A stretch of DNA of 64,000 nucleotides from Xestospongia muta (taxonomy: Eukaryota; Porifera; Demospongiae; Haplosclerida; Petrosiidae), in contig OY848922.1 of NCBI GenBank assembly GCA_963693285.1, positions 749,001-813,000 on the forward strand. Reading direction: 5' to 3'. The translations under genes were made by a program, and so were the position numbers. Each line of letters starts with the position of its first letter. Within the stretch, counting starts at the first letter, position 1. This document shows, in pieces, positions 51,501-61,478 of the stretch. The notes below the pieces were generated by a model, which was not told the origin of the DNA, did not search any database, and saw only the letters and a program-made list of their open reading frames with translations.

Positions 51501-53826
51501 CCTCCTCCGCTACTGCAGCACTGCCATACATTAAAACCTAGAGTGTGTCCATAAGAGGATGAATGTGTCCATACATTCATCCATCTATCTGTCCATCCAT
51601 CTATTCATTCAATTACCCATCCATCAGTCCATTCATTCATCCATTCATCATCCTTACTTTAGCTACAAACTCCTCTTGTGACATAGTAAATGCAGCTAGA
51701 GAAAGCGATGACTCAGAAACTAGATAAACTGGTTTGTCAGGTTTAACAGGAAGAACCAACCAATTAAGACGAGGTAATCTTGAAAAAGAAACAATCATCT
51801 GATTATCTAAGCCACACCCACTTACTTAGCTATTGTATGCACTTGTTGTGGTACTTTATAGACTACAATAACAGACACACTCAGGCCAGATTCCTGTACC
51901 ATAGGACTCATACTGGTAACACAGTCTGTATCCTGGTTACCATTCTCATTATAATAAGCCACAACTATACTGTTGTTATAATGTAAATGTAAGAGGGTGG
52001 AGTTAGCAGTCACATGACTGTCAGGTGATGGCAGTATACAATGAATAGGATAAGTCATATGAGAGAGGGAGGAGCCAGAGGTGTGGCTAAGTGCATTGAT
52101 TCCACTAGAGGGAGAGGTACCAAATTTCTTCATACTTGTAACATAAGGTACTTCATAGCCATGATCTTCTGATAAACTCCCTAGCAATGAAGATCCATCG
52201 TCAGACATGTACCATTTCCGTTCTTCAAGCTGTTTTACAAGTTTTTCACCACCAGTTTGAAGTTTTGAACATCCTGCAAAACTAATGTATTTCCTCTTAG
52301 AAGATAAGTCTAACTGCTCCACATGAGACGACAATTGTTTAAAACGTTTCCTAACAGCATATTGACCAGCAAAGGAACCCAAATAATTAACTCCAAGTGC
52401 TTTGTGTCGTTTGGTAATACCGCCATATTGAAATCTCTCATGCTCTTCTTCTTGTGCCATAGAGGTGTTTTGAAAGACACGATGAGATTGTGGTGAGCGT
52501 TTAGCAGGTTTGTGACAATGGGTCTTTGAGTAATGATCAGGGAATGATGTAAAATAGATGGGTAGGTTGACTGTTAGTACGTGGTAGGTATCCGTGGCAA
52601 CTGCTAACTTCATGAGATCAGGGGTAACAGCAAGATTTTTGAAAGTGGAGGAAGAAAGAGTTTGTAGCAAATTGTCCACTTCTGTAGAAGTATGAAGTAA
52701 TAACACCTTTTATATAGATAGTATGATATAATATCAATACCTGGTTGATGTGGACAATACATACGACAATATTCCAACGGATTTACAGCTGCTATACATT
52801 TAGCATTGACTACATTATATATCACTGTATATTAGGGGGTGGAGTCAAGGAACATAGACAATGGTACAATAGAATTTAGCATGCATTTACAAAGATTGTT
52901 TAAGCTCCGCCCACTATGAATATATAATAAGTACTCTCAAATGGATACATACTATACCATCTTCAGTGACTGTAAATAAAAGCGGCCATCTAAGGCAGAC
53001 AGCTGAGACTCCACCCACATAATGAGGTAATAGATCATCTTGAAACTCCTCCATGTTTGGTTCAATACTAAAGACAGCTGACAAATTAAGTTGATGAGAT
53101 GTAGGATGAGAGAGAAGTCTAAGTATGGCACTGTTATTAGCTAAAAGAACAATGTCCACTTCACAGGACCCTATATGAGAAAGGGTCTCAACACTAGTAC
53201 CTATAAAAAAGAAAGAGAAACATCATGTCACATGACTAAACGCATTATATTGTACATATATGTTATCTTAAATCATGAGCGACAAGCCATAGATCCATGT
53301 GACTGGTGTGATTTGATTGGTTACTTACCAAGCTGAGCTTTTGACAACATATTAGTAATCTGTCGTTTGCTCATTGATGAAAGTTGTTTAAAAGGTAACA
53401 GTGCTAATTTATCTCCATCCTCTCCCTCTCCCTCACTTTCATACAGAGCTGGGACATGTTGTATGGAGTAAAGATGGATGTCTCGAGATGACGTGACTGC
53501 AAGAAGAAAGCTCTCTTGAGGAGAATGAGAGGAGAGCTCTGAAGTAGTGGAACTAGTCTTGTTAATCCAGACACAACTATAGAACAATAATAACCAATGT
53601 ACCATCAGTATACTAACCAATGTACTACTCACCTGGTATAACGGTGGATATCAATGGTACATTGGATACCAGGACTACATAGATCATGGACTCTAAGAGC
53701 TCCTCGAGAGTCAACAAACGTTAGTAGTTTACCATGTGGACATAACCAACGTTGTTGACAATCTGCCTTAGCTAGATCTTCTAACTGATGTCTGCCTTTC
53801 TTTACAACAACTGGAAGAGTGTCCAT
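39375..53826 (-). CDS. SPG11: Spatacsin
   Basis: Very large many-exon gene, start 53826 ([14 protein letters not shown]), stop 39375-39377. In other animals spatacsin works with spastizin and the AP-5 adaptor in lysosome and autophagic lysosome reformation. The N-terminal part resembles a degenerate beta-propeller ([20 protein letters not shown] near 52940). The C-terminal spatacsin domain is recognisable: an early AHDCYS (about 40950), then [12 protein letters not shown] (40590), LMDYLRKHC (40430), [14 protein letters not shown] (40350) and [15 protein letters not shown] (39460). Its stop is 166 bp from the POLRMT start. Introns hold many simple repeats, and the 46979-49078 intron contains antisense ATE1. 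Exons in the middle were assigned from short open segments and are less certain than the two ends. Confidence 0.87.
40680..40835. repeat. (ATCC)n-type tetranucleotide tract in an SPG11 intron
   Basis: Imperfect ccatccat/tcatctat runs. Long open frames over it are low-complexity artefacts. Confidence 0.88.
42028..42182. repeat. 24-bp tandem repeat in an SPG11 intron
   Basis: ctgttattaatctgtttgtt plus tatt recurs about six times, with a shortened unit near 42115. A 24-bp period keeps a repeating 8-residue open frame, which should not be read as a protein. Confidence 0.88.
45487..45541. repeat. (GT)n/(GA)n compound microsatellite in an SPG11 intron
   Basis: GT dinucleotides switch to GA near 45530. 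Confidence 0.88.
47094..48710 (+). CDS. ATE1: Arginyl-tRNA--protein transferase 1, intronless, nested antisense in SPG11
   Basis: One uninterrupted 538-codon frame, close to the usual length of animal ATE1. The enzyme transfers Arg from Arg-tRNA to N-terminal Asp, Glu or oxidised Cys, creating an Arg/N-degron for ubiquitin-dependent degradation. The N-terminal ATE domain shows [21 protein letters not shown] and TCCPQY, including the Cys residues conserved in the family. The C-terminal transferase domain shows [23 protein letters not shown] and [14 protein letters not shown] Lys-rich linker joins them. The first ATG (47094) and a second in-frame Met ten codons in are both possible starts. Lack of introns in an intron-dense region suggests origin by retroposition, but loss of introns is also possible. 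Confidence 0.93.
   Translation: MIMGGTPDKMAEEKVEEEPTPKKAIVSEVQFAYQPGGPYPSHCGYCHSENEQFLLEGVWAKQMSAQDFQDLVDRGCQRSGKFVYLPANKITCCPQYVLRLDCKTFRISKQQRRVVRRLNDYLLNGLPDGAVLTPEGVILPQDNKDQSTGIESSLPTDTEEKASSDETGAVIAEGATSTDMEKGSQESGRKTKKVITPGAGPDPNKPPCRKAKEVRREKKAMKQAKKESTTLEVNKTEKPTNRLSSSPLPMETDANEREIEGTNLVEVIKPPDPKDCKHKLEVKLVCVNPIGQDFWDTYNKSYEVFRKFQMIIHKEPEEKCAEDQFQQFCVETPLLPEDSPPGIDIAYGSYHQQYWIDDNLVMVGVVDIIPKGVLCNYLYYDPKYRFIAPGVYSAVHEIGMNQELYRKNLALQYYYMGYYVHDCPKMNYKRHYHSSYLLCPETLVYVPLETARTKLDGAKYCKFSDEPDLETQPPGEEALGEIMVVGPRSTIPVKYSELRLKFGSRLDDLMKCYVKTVGINLAQRMILYLAGLVQPEPQ
48885..49065. repeat. Tandem ACATGTACATCTAA(A)C-type repeat in an SPG11 intron
   Basis: Short units of tacatgtacatctaaacatgt and variants occur in a row just downstream of ATE1. 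The core ACATGT is self-complementary, so the run can fold into many hairpins. Confidence 0.75.
51555..51655. repeat. CATC-rich low-complexity tract in an SPG11 intron
   Basis: Degenerate runs of ccatccat, cattcatt and related tetramers. Confidence 0.75.
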
Positions 53827-53882
53827 GATAAAGTGGGCGTGGTATCTGGTGATTAAAGTTAAGATTCATTAGCTCATTAGTT
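53827..53882. promoter_or_regulatory. 56-bp divergent promoter interval of SPG11 and the CAP-Gly/caspase-like gene
   Basis: Start codons face away from each other only 56 bp apart. No TATA box is seen. The second copy of the CAP-Gly gene (61479) shares homology only from its ATG onward, so its promoter is different. Confidence 0.55.
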
Positions 53883-54155
53883 ATGGCTGTAGCAAGCGAA
53901 GTAGCAAGGGCTGCAGGACAAGAGAGATCCGTACCCGTCTCTCTAACTTACGTTGATGAATCTATCCTCCTCTCTGTAGGAGATAGAGTTACTATACCAA
54001 CTGAATTTTGGAACTTTGCAGCTGGCTATGCTAATAAAAGAAAAGGTCAGACCTGGTTATCAGATGTCTCAGATCCTACTATCACTGGTGTTGTAAGATG
54101 GTTAGGAACATTACCTCCTATTGGTGGTACACAATTATTTGCTGGAATACAAACA

Positions 54156-54522
54156 GTAAGTGTATATAGATCTACATTAATACAGCTGTTCTAGTGTTGT
54201 TGTAGTTAACTATAACTAATATTAAAATTTTTTAGTAGGGAGTAAAAATTTTAGTTAACTATATTGAAAAAAATCTTAGTTATAGTCTATAGCTAATATT
54301 TTTTCAAATGTTACTATAACCATAACTAAAACTAAAACTCCTTATGTCTACTAAAATAACACTAAGCTGTTCAATTCAGTATTATGCATTTACATTTTAC
54401 AGTAGCTACTTATTGAGCTGTGATTCTAATACAGCACTTTTATGTGAAATTAATACTATATTAATATAATATAAGTAACCAGCACCATATATTAATAATG
54501 AACTTTCACATCACTTTTACAG
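54156..54522. other. First intron of copy 1
   Basis: 367 bp, against 59 bp for the same intron in copy 2. It contains repeated taactaaa/ttagttata phrases and no exon. Confidence 0.6.
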
Positions 54523-55445
54523 GATACTCCTATCTCTACTGATAAGCGTTATCCTAGTGGTTCTTATGCTGATAAAATTTATTTTACTTGTCCTAAGGGA
54601 CATGGAGTCTTCCTTCCAGTGGAATATGTAGTTCGTCGTTCTAAAGATATAAAAGAGACACCAACACCAGCTTATCCTATGAATTCCAGACCACATGGTA
54701 TTGCATTAGTTATGGTGATGGAAGAATACCTTGATGGTGAGCGGCGTAAAGGAGCTGAATATGATACTCAGAATTTTGCCTCTATATTTGAGCACTTACA
54801 ATACACAGTTCAATCTTATACCAAATTTACTAGTTCACAGATGATACAACTAGTAGAAAAGATAGCTAGTATGGATCACACAGCTTATGATAGCTTTGTC
54901 TGTTGTATATCAGCACCTGGAGACGATGACCACTATATACAATGTAGTGATGACAATAATGTTAATATCTATGAACTAGTAGACAAAATACAACAGTGTT
55001 CTACCCTTCAAGAAAAACCAAAGATTTTTATTATTAACTGTAATCGTCAAGACAGTCAACACACACCTCCAAGTATTCCATATAAGATTGGATCTGATAC
55101 ACTCATCATGTGGGGAACTCAAAAGGGACATACCATTATGAATTCAGCTACTATTGGATCCTATTTTGTATTTTATTTAGAAAAGGTTATCAAATTAAAA
55201 TCAAAGACTGCTAACCTCCTTTCAATGACAAATGAAGTATCTGCAATGGTGAGCATGTTCCCTCCATATATATCTCATCATAGTGAGAAATATGTAGGAC
55301 AATGTCCTGAAATTGAGTCACAATTAAAAAGTAAAGTCTACTTTTTCTATGAAGATGAATTACCTGGTAAGTATATTAATGTTATAATAATAGAAACTTA
55401 TATTATTATTTTTATTAGATTATTCTGATTTACTGGACAAAGCTC

Positions 55446-55467
55446 ATGGAAGATGTATTTATCATTG
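55446..55467 (+). other. Templated filler at the deletion junction in copy 1
   Basis: The 22 bases starting atggaagatgtatttatc are identical to 56247-56268, within the same exon about 800 bp downstream, and are absent from the corresponding place in copy 2. Copy 2 instead has about 668 bp here (62770-63437). The right edge shares attg microhomology. Confidence 0.88.
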
Positions 55468-57599
55468 GTGAGCCAGTGGAACGACAGATGACACACCTCC
55501 AACTTCTTGAAGCATCATTTCGTTCACTATCATCTGTAAATCCACCTAATCTTCGTAACATTTACAGCAAATTTTCCCACACTGAGCCTCACCATATAGT
55601 ACTGGGGACATACTATGATAAGATTAGTGAGTGTAGTGAGTCTCTGGATGATAAAGATGCTACCCTTTGGTCCACTCTGAAGCAATTTGATGAGGTACGA
55701 CTAAACTATCGTGAAGGCAGAGAGAAGGTCATCTTTCCAGTCAATGCAATTGGTAGAGGAGATAATGAAGTTAAAATGGCCAATATAATTCGTAACAGAA
55801 TATGTCAGTTTTACATTGAAGCAGAAATCCCAGCTCGGTGGTTCTTGTTCCAGTTAGATTTAGATCAGCTACACAAGACCCATAATACCACAATCATCAG
55901 CAAATCTAAATGTTTGGAGATTGGTGCACCATTGAAGATGGATGGTAACGATATTGAAGCAGCCCTGAAGTATTACCATGATCTGACCATCTTCCTTTAC
56001 TTTCACAAAGTCCTCCCTAATGTTGTATTCCTCCATCCACAGCCACTTTTTGATAAACTCTCTGAGTTGATCAGTATCTCTTTTGCTGATGCTGTGGATC
56101 ATTTAGAGGAGGAGTGTGATACCTGTCTTCCTCCAGGAGCTCACAAACAACTCAAGAATGAAGGAACCTTTGAAAAGAGATTGCTGGAATCATGCTTATC
56201 ACAAGGATTTTCTGCTGAATTTTCGATCAACGATTTTCTAAAGCTAATGGAAGATGTATTTATCATTGCATCACTACCTCAGCCAGGAAAGTATTTTCTT
56301 CCAAGTGTCCTCCCTACTGCTACTCTCTCAGAATGTTCTAAAGCCATCTTTACATCTAATACAGACCCTCTCATTTTGACGTGGGATATGAAATCACTTC
56401 CTCAAGGTCTCTTTCCTGCTTTGGTTGTCAATCTCCTCAATCGCAAATCTTCACCACAATTTGATCTTGCATCTGGCAATCCACAATATCGTAATGCTAT
56501 CCAGTTAGACTGTATTGGTCCAGGAGGTGCTGTTCTATTAGTTGATGCTATTTACTGGTTAGAGATATATTACTCTGGCCTTTCTTCTGAATGCTGTGTT
56601 ATTCGACATTCTGTTAAAGAAGGAGTCAAAGCTGTTGTGAAGAAGTTCCGATACAAACTTACTCTATCAATACCTCAAGAGTGTTTTCATTGTACAATAC
56701 ATAAAACAAGTGATCATCTTTGTCGTCCTAATGAACCTCAAAAGAAGCTAACATGTTGTGAGAAAGGTGCATTAATGGTTGATATTAACCAGTCACGTCA
56801 GGCACCATGGCTTGTAGAGATGACTAGTTCAGATAAACCTATTGAACAACAAGGTTAGTAAGTCAATATCTAGTAATAAGATGATATGTATTCAGTCTTT
56901 GTAACTTAGTTATTTTAATTTATTTATGGTACATTAGTTGTAGACAATTAGTATTTCCTTGTTTTAACAAATCCCCAATATTAATGATAACACCATATAT
57001 GGAGATAATAAAATTCCCTCATACTCATCACACTTCATGTACTCACTCCATTACTCATACCACAAGTTTATCAAAGAATAACAATTTTGTTATTAGTCAA
57101 TACACATATGAAGTCTTTATAGAGTAACATTTAACACTAATAGTGGTCACTGATGTACTATGATACTTGTAATAGAGTATGTTAATACTTTAGTCATTGA
57201 TATAATAGTTGTAGGTAGACTTGAGAAAATTATTAATATTAGTTGTTTTTTTCTAACTACAAAATTCATAGTTATATATTGACATGTAAGAAAGTAGAAA
57301 AATATAATTAAACTAGTAGCACTTTAGTCAGTGAACTTATGACTTATTAATAATCGTCTTTTACATGAACTTGGTATAATAATTGCAATTGCTTTGTCAA
57401 GTATTACATCTGTAAATTGATTTCACTAGTTATGTGTTAATCCTTGAGAATATCATATATAGTTTTAACAACAATAATTTAAATAAGATAGTCATGTTGT
57501 CGTGTTAATTGTTTATAGGATCCAAGTTAACTTAGTTAAAACAGAGCACTAGCTCATGAACATTGTACATAGCAAGTTCACTTATCATTATCCTTGTAG

Positions 57600-57884
57600 G
57601 TCGTTCACTTGACTCAGCACCAGGTGCACATGAACTTCTTGAACTATTAGCTGGTATCAAACATCTGTGGTGTGAAATAGGATTAGCACTGAGAATTTCT
57701 GATGCAGAGCTTGAAGGTCTACGACAAGACCGTGTAGATAATATTGTACGATTGTCTAAAGTATTGCAATGTTGGATTAATCAAAACAAAGACGTGACTT
57801 GGAATAGTATCATTACTGCTTTGAGGAGTAAAATTGTTGGACAGACTCAAGTCGGTCAAGAAATTGAGTCATATGTTTTAAAAG
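57600..57884 (+). other. Death-domain exon
   Basis: The frame reads HLWCEIGLALRISDAELEGL, then a Leu-rich helix VLQCWINQNK and ITALRSKIVG. This matches the spacing of helices in death domains (Trp in helix 1, ALGLSDAEL-like turn, Trp before the loop, and final ALR helix). It is a separate phase-1 exon on both sides, so it can be shuffled or skipped without shifting frame. Confidence 0.75.
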
Positions 57885-58527
57885 GTAGTACATGTCACAT
57901 GACAAGGGACATTCACTTGTCATAGGAGATAAAACTTGATCAATAACATTATCATTTCTTTCATTTAAACAGACAAATTGCCCTCTCAAGCTCGTCAAGT
58001 GTCACAGGAATGTTTACACAACCCTTCATCAGTACCTCGCTCAAAAAATGAAGATGAGAGACCAGGAGGTTTAGAAACTGATGGTTCATTGATAGCACCA
58101 TCTAATACTTCACCTCATACTCAATTAGGTATGTATACATGTAATAGATATGACAGTCATACGTAACCTTAATAACATGTATCTCTCAGGTTTTGTATCT
58201 GTGAAGTAAGTATGAATACTAAAGTTAGACCAACACTATTAAATTCTAATATTGGTACTAAAGCACTAATTCTCAACAATAAAATGTCAACATAGCAGTC
58301 TGTATCAGACATACTTGGATTTGATCCAGACTATTGAGAGTTTGTTCACTGGTACATTATAAACCATTAATAATAATGAATTATTGTGCTTGAGAACAGG
58401 TTCATCATAACTCAAAATTATTTGCAGAGTCAGTTTCAGTCTGCAGTTTAGCAACATTTATTTAATTATCCTTGATAATTGTTCATTAGCAAAATAAATT
58501 TATTAGAATTAATAGAATTAATTAATA

Positions 58528-58640
58528 GTCCAAGAGGTCTAGAAACTGATGGTCCATTGATCATGAGAGCACCATCAAATAAATTAAATAAATTACTATA
58601 GTAAATAGTACTTCACCTCAAATATATTCAGGTATGCAAC
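58528..58640 (+). pseudogene. Degenerate copy of the linker exon, in the last intron
   Basis: Phrases such as aggtctagaaactgatgg, tccattgat and agcaccatc repeat the exon at 57973-58128 in the same order, interrupted by an AT-rich insertion and followed by a similar ttcaggtatg donor. Its frame is broken. Confidence 0.65.
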
Positions 58641-59115
58641 ATGCAATAGATATGACATAGTACATGGGGCTGACACAGTAACTATTGATTAATTTATATT
58701 ATTGCCAAATGTTTTTTCTATAATTAGTTTATTTTTTTATATTTGAAAGCTATATTTTACTGAATTATGAATACAATTCCTTAAACAAAATTCTCAATTT
58801 CTATCTAACTGAACAGTCTTACTTTAGACTTCTTATGCCTCATATAATTGTTTCAACAAAGCATTATGCACTTAATATTGTGGCTACTCTGTAGGGATGT
58901 CCATACTACCATCCCTACTTTGGGCTTGTTTGAGATCTTTTTAACTCCATCCCTACTTTTAATCAATTTTTTAGAATTTTTATTTACTGCTGTTTTATAG
59001 TCTGATAACATAATAATATTATTTTTAAACGCAGTTTATAATAAATCTATAATTATATATAGGTTGGTGTGCAGTGTCATTCATTGTAGCAATTTTCGCT
59101 GTAATGATATGGTAA

Positions 59116-60061
59116 GACTCATTCAAATAAAGTAATTCTTTGTGTCTATAGTAGTTATGTACATGATTCTATGGAAGCCGCAGAAGGACATTTCAATTCC
59201 TATTTCCTATATCTTCCATGGACCTTTGCATATTAAAAAAATTCCAATTAACAACCCAGTTGATGAGCTCCAATTTGTTATTCCTAATTCCATGTTTGGC
59301 ATGTACACCATTTCTAGGCTTTTGTTGTTATTTAATAAAATGTGGAGCACGAGTACCATGTGCTGTCTCTTAGAATCAAGCAACAGCAAGATGTTTCCAG
59401 TTGGGTTGGGTTCCTGATTTTGGTTGTATATTGGAATTGGAACCCATCAACTGCATCTTTAATTGGAATATAAGGTGCCCAGAAGAAATTGGAAATAGGA
59501 ATAGGAATGTCCGTCTGCAGCTTCTGTATGATTCCTATGAATGATTGTTGCATTCTCTTGATATACAGTAGATATTATTTGTGTATTATAAACTGTAGTT
59601 TATAACTTTAGTCATCAGAATGATGATTCAATTGATCTATCATTTTTCATAGGTACATCATGAGTAATATGCTTTGAACAATGTTGGTGTCCATCATGTA
59701 TCAAATCTTTTTATGTTGCATGATGCTAGGCTATTAATATTGTTAATGTTCTTTTGATATAATCCTCTCTTTTCCATTTTGTTACATTTGCTGTTAATTA
59801 CCTAATACCTTACCTAAGATTGTATAGGTATCTGTATTTTTGTCACTGCATTTTATTATTTTTAATATATAGATATTAATAAACTTTTAAAATTTTCTAA
59901 AACTGTATGTACTTTAAATGTATGGCTGCATGTGGTCAAATAAGAACAATTTAAAAATGAATATTTTATAACCATCAATTAATTTTTATTTCAGAAAATA
60001 ACAAGTAATTTTCTATAACACATTTACTAACAGCAGTGAATAGTTATCTAATGTAGTGTCT
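59116..60061. other. Intergenic region between copy 1 and truncated gene tails
   Basis: Includes an inverted-repeat element at 59160-59555. The rest is AT-rich with no exon supported. Confidence 0.6.
59160..59555. mobile_element. Imperfect inverted-repeat element
   Basis: The left arm (about 59165-59290: gaagccgcagaaggacatt, cctatttcc, ccaatta, ccagttgatg) is the reverse complement, with changes, of the right arm (about 59415-59545). Two small open frames on opposite strands arise from this symmetry. Likely an old foldback or MITE; no coding function. Confidence 0.7.
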
Positions 60062-60345
60062 TTATTGATGAGTAGATTGATCAACAAGATGTTTAAAGAG
60101 TTGAACTAGTTGGTCAAGTTTATCTTGTACATCCTACAATAGTGACATATAACTAGAATATATAAAACAGTACTGACTTGACTAGCTAAGTATTGTCTTG
60201 TTTGTAGTATTACTTCCACTATTTTCAAGTCATTAGTCTCTCCAGGAGACACACCCTGAAGATTAAAATGAAAGAAAAGAATAAGATCACTATATTTCTG
60301 ACATGAGGCAATCAATTTGTTAGCAGTTGCCTCCAACTCACTAAT
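60062..60345 (-). pseudogene. Isolated last three exons of an unidentified helical protein
   Basis: Minus-strand exons with good splice sites read ISELEATANKLIASCQKY, GVSPGETNDLKIVEVI and KLDQLVQLFKHLVDQSTHQ, then stop at 60062. The first exon has an acceptor (ctgcag) but no upstream exon is found before the next gene fragment at 60569. A coiled-coil-like protein, family not recognised. Probably a truncated 3' end. Confidence 0.55.
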
Positions 60346-60568
60346 CTGCAGGAAATAGATCATGTAATATATATATTAACAATGTGTGGACATAACTGAA
60401 CACTGTTTACATAGTCTAAAATTTCTAAGTAGGAGGGAACTATTTTAAGCTCACTTTACTTAGTTCAATCACTTAATATATTATTTTAATATCTATTACC
60501 TATCATTGCCAGTATTTTAACCATATCATGTCACTCATGATCTGTCTTTGTGTGTGTAGATGATATCT

Positions 60569-61370
60569 CTAATACCATGAACTTGATGTAGAATGTTGTG
60601 TACTATTATAAGTTTGTCCACTATAAACTCCTCCTCCTTGTTGACCATATTGTTGTTGAGTAGAATAGTTCATTGTACCACTACTACTAGTACCATAAGG
60701 GACTGGAGCTGGATAACTAGTGGATTGGGTATGAGGATATGAAGAAAAGGATTGAGGTCTAGACTGGTGTTAGTACAAGGATCCTACATAAAGAGATATA
60801 GTTCTTTTTGATGTCATTAGTATATGTGACCTGATTTGCAAAAAGGGACCACTTCTGTCAAAACATTTGTGACCTGATTTGTGAAAAAAACACTGTCAAA
60901 ACATTTCAAAAACAGTTTTGCATACATATAGAATAGTTATGCATATATAGCAACTTTATGTATACAAAACTGAGATGTTTGAGATGTTTTAAAGTGGTTT
61001 GTTCACAAAACAGATCACAAATATTTTGAAAGAAGTTTTCCCTTTTTGCAAATCAAGTCACATATATTAACATACTGGAGTTATAGATTGATAGCCATAT
61101 AGATCATTACCACTACTAGTAGTAGATGTAGACCAGTTATTATAATAAGACTGTTGTGATGAGGAGTGGTGTTGAACAGGAGATGACTTAGAGTGAAGAA
61201 ATAACTCAACATATCTTGATCCTATATAATAGATCATCTTATACTGTAGATTGTACTACAATATTACCTATATGACTTCTGTCTTTCTTCATGGCTGTTA
61301 TAGCATCTTCATGACTGTTGAGCCATACCTCTCCTTCTTCAGAGGTTTGGTCACAAGAATCATGAACTGA
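60569..61370 (-). pseudogene. Truncated 3' end of an hnRNP H/F-like quasi-RRM gene
   Basis: Three minus-strand segments splice in frame. The first reads VWLNSHEDAITAMKKDRSHI and the second SRYVELFLHS, the hallmark end of the last quasi-RRM of hnRNP H/F proteins. A Ser/Gln/Tyr/Gly-rich tail (YGQQGGGVYSGQTY) then ends at a stop (60569-60571). The 5'-most exon begins at an acceptor near 61370, and only about 110 bp separate it from the start codon of the divergent gene at 61479, so the other RRMs are missing. hnRNP H/F binds G-rich RNA in splicing; this piece could not do so alone. Confidence 0.72.
60821..61067. mobile_element. Foldback (MITE-like) element filling the hnRNP H/F intron
   Basis: Starts tatatgtgacctgatttgca and ends with the complement (tgcaaatcaagtcacatata). 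The arms of about 105 bp are complementary with scattered mismatches, around a short centre (agaatagttatgcatat). Non-coding. It occupies nearly the whole intron between the exon ending near 60763 and that beginning near 61076. Confidence 0.82.
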
Positions 61371-61478
61371 AAGAAGAAAGTTCTTTTTGAATTGAGAGAG
61401 AAAATATGCACCTACCTAGATAATAAATGAGTAATTACATTATTATAGATAATTACATTCTATTATAATAATAGTGAT

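Larger units (their letters stand above)
53883..59115 (+). pseudogene. CAP-Gly, caspase-like, COR, death domain, TM gene, copy 1, with broken GTPase exon
   Basis: Exons 53883-54155, 54523-55366, 55419-56853, 57600-57884, 57973-58128 and 59063-59115 join with correct phases. They encode a CAP-Gly-like domain (GVVRWLGTLPP, then YFTCPKGHGVFLP), a caspase-like domain (YDSFVCCISAPG, KPKIFIIN), G4-like LGTYYDK and COR (EIPARWFLFQLDL), a death domain (57600-57884), a Ser/Pro-rich linker and a final transmembrane helix (WCAVSFIVAIFAVMIW). Exon 3 has lost the P-loop segment present in copy 2; a 22-bp filler at 55446-55467 puts a TGA in frame soon after. The downstream part stays open from an ATG at 55446. 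The gene is therefore either a pseudogene or split into two products. Confidence 0.75.

Noticed and set aside
59142..59553. Opposed small frames behind the TM exon
   Set aside because: Explained by the arms of the imperfect inverted repeat.
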